Assembly (NCBI GenBank): GCA_002471255.1 | Contig: DKPP01000011.1 | Coordinates: 312,922 to 376,921, forward strand | Reading direction: 5' to 3' | DNA: 64,000 nucleotides | Origin: Akkermansiaceae bacterium UBA7331 | GTDB taxonomy: Bacteria; Verrucomicrobiota; Verrucomicrobiia; Verrucomicrobiales; Akkermansiaceae | Part shown: piece by piece, positions 57,932 through 64,000 of the stretch | Layout: each line of letters begins with the position of its first letter | Numbering within the stretch: the first letter of the stretch is position 1 | Notes under the pieces: model-generated | What the model saw: the letters and a program-made list of their open reading frames with translations, nothing else | Told to the model about the DNA's origin: nothing | The model's database searches: none | Program-made: the position numbers and the translations under genes

Positions 57932-59221
57932 ATGAAAGATCAAGCTATTGTTGGAAAAGCAAAACCCCATGTATTAATCCTCGGCTGTAACTTTGCGGGA
58001 TTAACTGCCGCACGTCTGATACGTGAGGAATGTAAGGATAACGTTGATATTACGGTCGTAGATCGTAAGCCGTATTTAGTTTTTGTGCCAAATATTCCAT
58101 TGGAAGTTTTGAGTAACCACGACCCCATTTCCAAATTGCACATGAACTTTTATCCTTTTTTAGTAAAAGATAAGAGTGTCTTTTTACAGGCAGAGGTAAA
58201 AGAAATCAATGTGGATGGTAAGCAAGTCACCATTGTTCCTTCAGAACGCCCCGGTGCTGCTTCGGAAAAATTGCAATATGATTATTTAGTGATCGCATTG
58301 GGTGCTAAGCTAGATTATGAAGCCATCCCCGGCTTTGGCGAATATGGTAGTACGGTGTCAGATACCTATTATGGTAACAAACTACGTCGCTACTTATTTG
58401 AAGGGCATTATAAAGGTGGTCCTATCGCCATTGGTTCCTGTGCTGCTAAAATCGATTTGAAGGGTAAGCCTGATTGGATGAAGGGAATGGATACTTATTG
58501 TGATGGTCCTCCATTGGAAGTGTCTCTATCTCTCAGTACTCTATTGAGTGATAAAAAATGGGGAACACCAAAAAATATCACTTTATTTACCCCGGGCGAA
58601 GTCATCGCTTCCGATGCCGGTATTCCCCTCGCCAAAGAATTTCTCCACATGACTGTCGATGGTATGGGCATGGGGTATAAGAATAATGTTGGTGATGTTA
58701 AGGAATTAACAAAAGATGGTATTGTTTTTGCTAATGGCGATTCAATGGAAGCTGAAATTAAAATTGTAATGCCTAACTGGACTCCTCATACATTGATGAA
58801 AGGCCTATCGATTTGTGATAGTTTGGGTTACGTGAATACGGATGCGTATATGAGAAATCCGGATCATCCCGAAATTCTGTGCGTCGGTGATTCCAATGGC
58901 TTAACCGCTCCAAAACTTGGTGCCTTTGGTGATATGCAAGCACGCGTGGCAGCAAAACAAATAGCTAAAGATTTAGGTCTAATTGCAGCAATCGAAGCGA
59001 TTGAATTTAAACCTGTAGTTATGTGCTTTGGTGATGCCGGCGATGGTAAAGGCTTCTATATCCACTCCGATCTGGCCTTTGGTGGCAAGATGGGAATTAT
59101 GAAAATGGGCAGACTTTATTATGATATGAAACTTGCCTTTAAGGAAATGTATTTCATGACCGGTGGTAGACCTCCTGCATGGGGTATGGAATTATCCGAA
59201 CTAGTAACCGATAAGATTTAA
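57932..59221 (+). CDS. FAD-dependent oxidoreductase, sulfide:quinone reductase-like
   Basis: 429 residues of the two-dinucleotide-binding-domain flavoprotein fold: N-terminal VLILGCNFAGLTAARLIRE (FAD Rossmann motif), DYLVIALGAKLDY and ILCVGDSNGLTAPKLGAFGDMQA (FAD contacts), with a C-terminal amphipathic region (GKMGIMKMGRLYYDMKLAFKEMYFM) that could dip into the membrane as in sulfide:quinone reductases. Cysteines C190 (MDTYCDGPPLEVSLS) and C365 (VVMCFGDAG) lie where SQR enzymes have their sulfide-active pair. A further one is C170. SQR oxidises sulfide to polysulfide and reduces quinone. Another NADH- or flavocytochrome-type substrate is possible. It stands alone, ending at a shared hairpin. 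Confidence 0.75.
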   Translation: MKDQAIVGKAKPHVLILGCNFAGLTAARLIREECKDNVDITVVDRKPYLVFVPNIPLEVLSNHDPISKLHMNFYPFLVKDKSVFLQAEVKEINVDGKQVTIVPSERPGAASEKLQYDYLVIALGAKLDYEAIPGFGEYGSTVSDTYYGNKLRRYLFEGHYKGGPIAIGSCAAKIDLKGKPDWMKGMDTYCDGPPLEVSLSLSTLLSDKKWGTPKNITLFTPGEVIASDAGIPLAKEFLHMTVDGMGMGYKNNVGDVKELTKDGIVFANGDSMEAEIKIVMPNWTPHTLMKGLSICDSLGYVNTDAYMRNPDHPEILCVGDSNGLTAPKLGAFGDMQARVAAKQIAKDLGLIAAIEAIEFKPVVMCFGDAGDGKGFYIHSDLAFGGKMGIMKMGRLYYDMKLAFKEMYFMTGGRPPAWGMELSELVTDKI

Positions 59222-59247
59222 AATTTTATACGTAACAAGTATTTTTC

Positions 59248-59286
59248 ATTCGCCCAATAGAAGATATATGATTCTATTGGGCGAAT
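59248..59286. terminator. Bidirectional hairpin between SQR-like and SLC13 genes
   Basis: Perfect 15-bp inverted repeat ATTCGCCCAATAGAA (59248-59262 and 59272-59286) with a 9-base loop between convergent genes. T-tails are weak on both sides. Confidence 0.65.
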
Positions 59287-59324
59287 TATTTAAGGAGCAA
59301 GTTCCAAATCTTGTCAAGGGATCG

Positions 59325-61190
59325 TTAGAAAGGGAAAAGTATTCCGACACTTGCTACGAAAACGATCCACAATAGAATGTTAAGAGGTAAACCTACTTTG
59401 ACAAAATCTGTAAATCGGTAACCACCGGCATTGTAAACGTAAGTATTCGTTTGGTATCCGATAGGTGTAGAGAAACTGGCACTCGCACCGAACATGACCG
59501 CCAAGATAAAAGGCATGGGGTTTACTTGGAATTGTAGAGCCATTTCATACGCAAGTGGCCCCATGACGGCTGCCACGGCGTTATTTGAAACCATCTCCGT
59601 GAGGATGGAGCATAAGAGATAAAGCCCTGCTACTACCACTAATGGACCCCATGGGCCGATGGTATCGACGACACCAAACGCAATTTCTCGTGCCAAACCG
59701 GTCTTACTCATGGCATCACCTACGCATAACATACCAAGGATAAGGAAAATAATGCCCCAGTCCACGGATTGGTATGCCTCTTTCGGTTTGATGCAACCTG
59801 TTACCACGACAATAAGAGCTCCGATGAATGCTAAGTAAAATGGATTAAACCTTGAGAAAAACGCAAAAAATGCACCGCTCTCGCCAAAGGAACCCAATAG
59901 CCCGAATAAAATGAAGATACCCATTGCCATGAGCGCCCAGCCTCGTTTGTTACGAGCATACGTTTCTGCTGCGCGCTTGCTAAGAGGAATAATTCTTTGC
60001 TTGGTAAGGACTCGACTCATCCCTTCTTTTGGCCCTTCGAGCAAAAGAGTATCGCCTTCCATCAATTGGGTGGAAGAACTCATGTTGGTGATGTTTTTAC
60101 CTTGTCGGTGAATGGCTAAGACGAGAATTTGGAACTTTTGTCTTAATTTTAAGTCTGCCAGAGTGTGTCCGGCAAACTCGGAATTATGGCTGATCATCCC
60201 CTCGACAATTTGCACATCACGTTGTTCTAGCGCTTGGATTCCTTGGTTTTCATCCCACCCGATATCGATACCTTTTGCTTCTCGTACGGTATTGATTTTT
60301 CGGCTGCCACATAATAATAAAATTCGGTCTCCCTCTTCCAATTTGATGTGATTGAGCTCTTCCTGCAAAGGGTATCCTTTGCGTCTTACTTCTACAATCT
60401 TGATGCCGAAAAGTTCATGGTCAATGAGTTCGGTAGGGGTTGTGCCAATGTGCGGGGAATCTGCCGGAATGCGGATTTGAAGGAGGAAATCACGCTGTAT
60501 TTCGTCTGAAAGTAGAGTAGATAAGGTAGATCTATTCGGTAAAAGCTTACGACCAATAGTCCACATATAGGTTAAACCGATGCCGGCATAGATCAGACCC
60601 ATCGGTGTGATCGTGAACATTTGGATGCTATCATAACCCAATTTTTGGATCTGACCAAGGACCACCACGTTCGTCGATGTGCCGACTACGGAACAGGTGC
60701 CCCCTAGAATGGTGGCGAAGGAAAGAGGAATGAGTAATTTAGATGGTGCGACTCCATGGTCACGGCAAAAGGCCAAGACGACGGGCATTAAGATAACTAC
60801 CACCGGAGTGTTATTGACAAAAGGCGAAACGAGAAAGGCGCCTGCGGTAATCACGATCAATGCCGTGAGCTCTTTACCTCGTGCGACACGGTTAAAAATT
60901 TTAGATAAATCGGCAATAAGCCCCGTGCGTTCCAAAGCTGCACTTAAGATAAACATGCAAACAACGGTTAATGGACCGCTATTGGAAAAACCGCTCAGGA
61001 TGTCTTTAGTAGAAATAACACCCGTAATTAACAAAAGAGCCGTGCCGGATAAGGCCGTAATTTCTACGGACATCCATTCCTTCACGAAACTAACGAAAAT
61101 AAGAATTAGGACAATGCCCACAATCCATTGTTGCGTTTGCGATGAAGAAAACCAAGACGCCAAATTTGCCGTATCAATAAAACTGAGCAT
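59325..61190 (-). CDS. SLC13-family anion transporter with RCK-C domains
   Basis: 621 residues: membrane half (about 20-215), two cytoplasmic TrkA-C/RCK-C domains (about 225-310 and 325-405), then a second membrane half (about 420-621), the layout of the YfbS/SLC13 transporters. Helix signatures: FVNNTPVVVILMPVVLAFC and TILGGTCSVVGTSTNVVV in the first half, NNAVAAVMGPLAYE and GASASFSTPIGYQTN in the second, which form the Na+ and anion sites. Members transport sulfate, di- and tricarboxylates or other anions. The substrate is not decidable from sequence. Convergent with the SQR-like gene. The upstream TTGACT lacks a convincing -10. Confidence 0.9.
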   Translation of the reverse strand: MLSFIDTANLASWFSSSQTQQWIVGIVLILIFVSFVKEWMSVEITALSGTALLLITGVISTKDILSGFSNSGPLTVVCMFILSAALERTGLIADLSKIFNRVARGKELTALIVITAGAFLVSPFVNNTPVVVILMPVVLAFCRDHGVAPSKLLIPLSFATILGGTCSVVGTSTNVVVLGQIQKLGYDSIQMFTITPMGLIYAGIGLTYMWTIGRKLLPNRSTLSTLLSDEIQRDFLLQIRIPADSPHIGTTPTELIDHELFGIKIVEVRRKGYPLQEELNHIKLEEGDRILLLCGSRKINTVREAKGIDIGWDENQGIQALEQRDVQIVEGMISHNSEFAGHTLADLKLRQKFQILVLAIHRQGKNITNMSSSTQLMEGDTLLLEGPKEGMSRVLTKQRIIPLSKRAAETYARNKRGWALMAMGIFILFGLLGSFGESGAFFAFFSRFNPFYLAFIGALIVVVTGCIKPKEAYQSVDWGIIFLILGMLCVGDAMSKTGLAREIAFGVVDTIGPWGPLVVVAGLYLLCSILTEMVSNNAVAAVMGPLAYEMALQFQVNPMPFILAVMFGASASFSTPIGYQTNTYVYNAGGYRFTDFVKVGLPLNILLWIVFVASVGILFPF

Positions 61191-61405
61191 ATATAATGAG
61201 GGTTGTAGGTTGGTTACGGCTGTATTGCCTAACTTACATTGATACTAAAGTCAAGGATTAGCTTCCGGCTTAGACTAGCATTAGTTAATCTTATATTATT
61301 TAGTGGGAGTGCATCGTTCCTATATGAAAAATGAATGAGATTATCTAAACATATAGGATAATTCGATATCTTTGACCAATTGGCCTCTTCTAAGCGACCC
61401 CGACT

Positions 61406-62284
61406 TCAATAGTCTAAGCCTTCTTGATAAAGGAACTCTGTTTTTGGGGAGCGACGTACTGCCTGATTAATTAAATCTCGTATTTCTTGCTTATTGAATC
61501 CGGAATCCAGTAAAAACTTCTCAATCGGTGGGTATTTGTCGGGGTAGATCTTTAGTAAACCATACATGATCATCTGATTTGTAGAGCTTGTCGGTCTTCT
61601 TGTTGTTGCAGGCCTGAATGTGTTGACCGCTTTTTCATTTCTCAATTTGATATCATAGCGAGGTATGTTTCCGTCTCCATTGATCAGAAGCATCATTTTT
61701 TCTACTCCTTCTGGCGTATTGAGGTCTATCGAGTCCCATTCTTTTTGTAATTTTTCCTTGTCCACCACTTCTTTTTCTTCCTTAAAGTTCTTTAATTGGT
61801 AGATCATGAGAGAGCAATAGGGCAACAGGTATTCTTGTATATATCGTTTTTTATCACTATTCTTAATATGCTTCGAATCGTTAATAAGAACCATATATCT
61901 AATTGACTGCATGATGCCGTTGCGTTTTGCCTCTAGATCTTGGGTGTCACGAAGAGAATCAGAAGACAGGGCGTTGTCTAAAAAAGTTTTTTTAGTAAAA
62001 AAGGGAGCTTGGGCGATTAAATATGTTCTCCATAAACAAAAGTTGATATGTTCGTGAATATTTTCAGTTTCAAGTGAAGGGCTTGGAGTGGAAGCAAATT
62101 GTGTTTCTCTATAAAATTCCCTAACGTTGCCTTCTTTCAAGTGTTTGGCAAGTGTTGTAATATGCTCAGGTAATGAAGTTGACGAGTCCAAGGATTGAGG
62201 CTCGGAAATTTGCATTTGTGCTTGGCAGGCCATGATTCCTAAGCCGATAACGATTAAGTAAAGTAGAGATGAATGTTTTTTCAT
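61406..62284 (-). CDS. Uncharacterised lipoprotein, family with 41741 (292 aa)
   Basis: A lipoprotein-type signal (VIGLGIMAC20) leads a mainly helical body. The last ~55 residues contain the motif also seen in the 274-aa protein at 41741: KIYPDKYPPIEKFLLDSGFNKQEIRDLI then ..RRSPKTEFLYQEGLDY against ..KYFPDNSEEVIKYIKMAGYNDNEIAPLL...KGSYLLKEKIG. The middle includes QSIRYMVLINDSK and a long charged helix. I recognise no known enzyme or binding family. It is a stand-alone gene with its own strong promoter (62336-62364), over 19 kb from its relatives, which points to gene duplication and dispersal. Confidence 0.7.
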   Translation of the reverse strand: MKKHSSLLYLIVIGLGIMACQAQMQISEPQSLDSSTSLPEHITTLAKHLKEGNVREFYRETQFASTPSPSLETENIHEHINFCLWRTYLIAQAPFFTKKTFLDNALSSDSLRDTQDLEAKRNGIMQSIRYMVLINDSKHIKNSDKKRYIQEYLLPYCSLMIYQLKNFKEEKEVVDKEKLQKEWDSIDLNTPEGVEKMMLLINGDGNIPRYDIKLRNEKAVNTFRPATTRRPTSSTNQMIMYGLLKIYPDKYPPIEKFLLDSGFNKQEIRDLINQAVRRSPKTEFLYQEGLDY

Positions 62285-62335
62285 TATGCAGTATATGTTT
62301 TTGTCTGTAATGGTTTCGTGTTATAGGGTTTATCT

Positions 62336-62364
62336 ATGATATAGATAGTAGCATAGAGAGTCAA
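62336..62364 (-). promoter_or_regulatory. Promoter of the 292-aa lipoprotein gene
   Basis: On the minus strand TTGACT (62364-62359), exactly 17 bases, TATCAT (62341-62336). Both match at 5/6. The leader to the ATG at 62284 would be about 45 bases. Confidence 0.65.
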
Positions 62365-62476
62365 TCTTAGACGTTGGGTATAGAGGATAGTGGATGTTGT
62401 TACGTTATTTGTCTCATATTTTTGTGAAGGAAAAAATCGTTGCAAAACTTTAGGAGACCTTTAATCTTCTTGTGAA

Positions 62477-63328
62477 ATGAAGAATCCGGTTCCTGTCACA
62501 AGATTTGCTCCTAGCCCCAGTGGTTATTTGCATTTGGGCCATGTTTTGGCTGCCTGTGAGGCTAGACGCTTGGCTGATGAAGGATGCGGGCAGTGTTTAT
62601 TAAGAATAGAAGATATTGATCGTGGCCGGTGTCACGATCAATACATTGATGGGATTATCGAGGATCTCAATTGGTTGGGATTGTCGTTTGATGGAGAAAT
62701 CGTGCGCCAGTCCGAAAGAATGGGTTTATACCGAAATGCCTTAGATCGTTTGATTGATTTAGAAGTGGTTTATCCCTGTTTTTGCACTCGTAAGGAAATT
62801 GCTCTTGAATTGTCCCGCATGGCAGATGCCCCTCAAGGGGAACACATCGAGCTTTATCCCAAAACATGCAAACATTTATCTATTCAGAAACGTACTGAAA
62901 AAATGAATCAAGGAGTGCCTTATGCATGGCGTTTGGATTCTGATAAAGCTTTTAATTTAGTAGGGGAATTGACTTGGGTCGATAGACGATTTGGGCTGCA
63001 AATGGTTAACCCTGATTATGTGGGGGATGTCGTTTTAGCCCGAAAGGATTGTGCGACCAGTTATCACCTATCGGTCGTGGTAGATGATGCTTTGCAAGGT
63101 GTTAATTTGGTAAGTCGTGGTGAAGATTTATTCGAAGCAACTCATGTGCATCGTTTATTGCAAGAATTGCTACAATTGCCCGTGCCGGAATGGTATCACC
63201 ATCATTTAATTTGTGATGATCATGGGGTTAGACTTGCTAAACGCAATAAAAGTCTGGCTATAAAAGAAATGAGAGAGTCGGGGATGAGTCCTGATGAGGT
63301 GCTGAAAATGATGCGAGGCTCCTTCTAA
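62477..63328 (+). CDS. gluQ: Glutamyl-Q tRNA(Asp) synthetase
   Basis: 283 residues, a truncated GluRS lacking the anticodon-binding half. GluQ (YadB) attaches glutamate to queuosine in position 34 of tRNA(Asp). Marks: FAPSPSGYLHLGHVLAA with the HIGH-type H19-L-G-H22, the zinc-binding cysteines in VVYPCFCTRKE with C.. further on (YPKTCK), VVDDALQGVNLVSRGEDLFEATHVH and RLAKRNKSLAI in place of KMSKS. The length equals other GluQ proteins. It is a stand-alone gene. The queuosine pathway genes themselves are not in the window. Confidence 0.93.
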   Translation: MKNPVPVTRFAPSPSGYLHLGHVLAACEARRLADEGCGQCLLRIEDIDRGRCHDQYIDGIIEDLNWLGLSFDGEIVRQSERMGLYRNALDRLIDLEVVYPCFCTRKEIALELSRMADAPQGEHIELYPKTCKHLSIQKRTEKMNQGVPYAWRLDSDKAFNLVGELTWVDRRFGLQMVNPDYVGDVVLARKDCATSYHLSVVVDDALQGVNLVSRGEDLFEATHVHRLLQELLQLPVPEWYHHHLICDDHGVRLAKRNKSLAIKEMRESGMSPDEVLKMMRGSF

Positions 63329-63366
63329 TAAAGAAAGAACCTCGTAAAAGACTTGTTAAAAGGGTT

Positions 63367-63813
63367 TTATTCGGGCCAGGCGTTACCTGGGATGCCATTT
63401 TGAGTAATGACGACTTCTTGCCCGATATGAAAGCGGATTTGGGGAGTGGCTTCTTGGATGACCTCTACTAGATCGCCGGAATCTTTTAATTTAATTCTAA
63501 TACGAAGCATTTTGTCGGCTTCGAATTTTCCATCCATCAAAGATCCTGCTTCGGTGGCTATTCTAGTAGCACCTGTTGCTAAGATGCCTGGGGCAATGGC
63601 ACTCGTAGCCGTATTGGCCATCGATGCAAAGGCCCCATCATCTTTGTCGCTCATCATGTGGATTTCTTTGATTTTGACGATGGTACCGAGTTTAATACTA
63701 TAAACCTTGCCGGCTTGGATTTCGAGATTCTTGCCTTGTGAGCATGATGGGAAAAGATGCAGTGCGCAGAAAGCAAGTGCTACGGATAAAATGGTTTGCA
63801 GTGACAAGTTCAT
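63367..63813 (-). CDS. Small lipoprotein with glycine-zipper-like middle
   Basis: 148 residues. Lipobox LFPSC24 after a hydrophobic signal, then a beta-strand (AGKVYSIKLGTIVKIKEIHM), a Gly/Ala-rich hydrophobic segment (about 64-92, ASMANTATSAIAPGILATGATRIA) and a second beta-rich part (LRIRIKLKDSGDLVEVIQE ... IGQEVVITQNG). The order strand - glycine-zipper - strand recalls the SlyB/Pcp outer-membrane lipoproteins, though the glycine zipper is weaker, so this is only a suggestion. It is convergent with gluQ. No clear terminator lies in the 38-base gap. Confidence 0.65.
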   Translation of the reverse strand: MNLSLQTILSVALAFCALHLFPSCSQGKNLEIQAGKVYSIKLGTIVKIKEIHMMSDKDDGAFASMANTATSAIAPGILATGATRIATEAGSLMDGKFEADKMLRIRIKLKDSGDLVEVIQEATPQIRFHIGQEVVITQNGIPGNAWPE

Positions 63814-63820
63814 GAAAAAT

Positions 63821-64000
63821 TTAGAGCATGGTGTAAGTGATTAAATACACGATAAGGTGAATGGAAGATAAAGCTAAGAGTTTGTTCATCTTTTTATTCG
63901 CCGGTGTTTTTTGAAGTAAAAGGATCAATGTGCCAGCTATTACGATCGATGGAATCCAGAGCACCCAAGATAAAGCGATGTCTAAGTGAAGTGCTTTCAT
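63821..64000 (-). CDS. Small membrane protein (59 codons; may extend past the window)
   Basis: Reading from the ATG at 64000 the protein is MKALHLDIALSWVLWIPSI..., with two hydrophobic helices (about 8-27 and 41-56) joined by a lysine-rich turn (KTPANKKMNK). The stop is at 63821-63823, 7 bases before the lipoprotein ATG at 63813, so the two are likely co-transcribed. The ATG lies at the last base of the window, so an upstream extension cannot be excluded. Function unknown. Confidence 0.5.
   Translation of the reverse strand: MKALHLDIALSWVLWIPSIVIAGTLILLLQKTPANKKMNKLLALSSIHLIVYLITYTML

Noticed and set aside
61191..61230. Promoter for the SLC13 gene at a minus-strand TTGACT
   Set aside because: The box 17 bases downstream matches the -10 consensus at only two positions.
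60679..61242. 187-codon open frame on the plus strand opposite the SLC13 gene
   Set aside because: Shadow of the transporter. The translation lacks any family feature.

Overview
The window looks like a chromosomal segment of a host-associated Verrucomicrobiota bacterium, most plausibly from the Akkermansia neighbourhood. The evidence is a Verru_Chthon cassette protein A, a PEP-CTERM protein, a GspG-like pseudopilin, a long GreA-type factor of the kind known from the PVC superphylum, and secreted mucin-type glycosidases (two GH2, two GH20, one sialidase-like). Base composition is moderately AT-rich. Shine-Dalgarno sequences are mostly absent, so starts were chosen from family alignment and signal peptides. 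I saw no rRNA, tRNA, CRISPR array, insertion sequence or prophage.

Layout. 1-2.9 kb: purine operon purC - tandem PurS-like gene - purL (cut by the window start), with a good promoter. 3.1-5.0 kb: the long Gre factor. 5.1-9.6 kb: glycine cleavage genes gcvT-gcvH-gcvP, with an intrinsic terminator between gcvH and gcvP. 9.7-12.3 kb: ychF, a D-Ala-D-Ala carboxypeptidase and an Rrf2 regulator. 12.4-28.1 kb: glycan-degradation region with a LacZ-type GH2 carrying C-terminal binding domains, the Verru_Chthon protein, a GH20-sialidase operon, a PEP-CTERM protein and a second GH20 paralogue. 28.2-36.4 kb: DAHP synthase, pseudopilin, RNase R, a fused two-unit siroheme-decarboxylase-like protein, RNase G and MreB. 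36.7-39.9 kb: a second GH2 with a MauE-like membrane protein. 40-42.6 kb: two uncharacterised exported proteins, with a related lipoprotein at 61.4-62.3 kb. 43.2-45.4 kb: DsbD. 45.5-51.7 kb: a MarR-controlled RND efflux operon with a visible promoter and operator. 51.9-64 kb: OsmC, GNAT, a pair of coiled-coil envelope proteins, avtA-yicC-gmk, an SQR-like flavoprotein, an SLC13 transporter, gluQ and small membrane or lipoproteins.

How the genes fit together. The exported sialidase, GH20 and GH2 enzymes could remove sialic acid, N-acetylhexosamine and galactose from host glycans in sequence (inference). DsbD would supply reductant to the periplasm, and the RND pump handles export of toxic compounds. 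Many transcription units end in clear intrinsic terminators, several of them shared by convergent genes. The observations most worth a second look are a fully pairable RNA helix just upstream of the LacZ-type gene (16199-16279), a lineage-specific exported protein family with a common C-terminal motif, a stand-alone tandem PurS-like gene, and the fused siroheme-decarboxylase-like protein.
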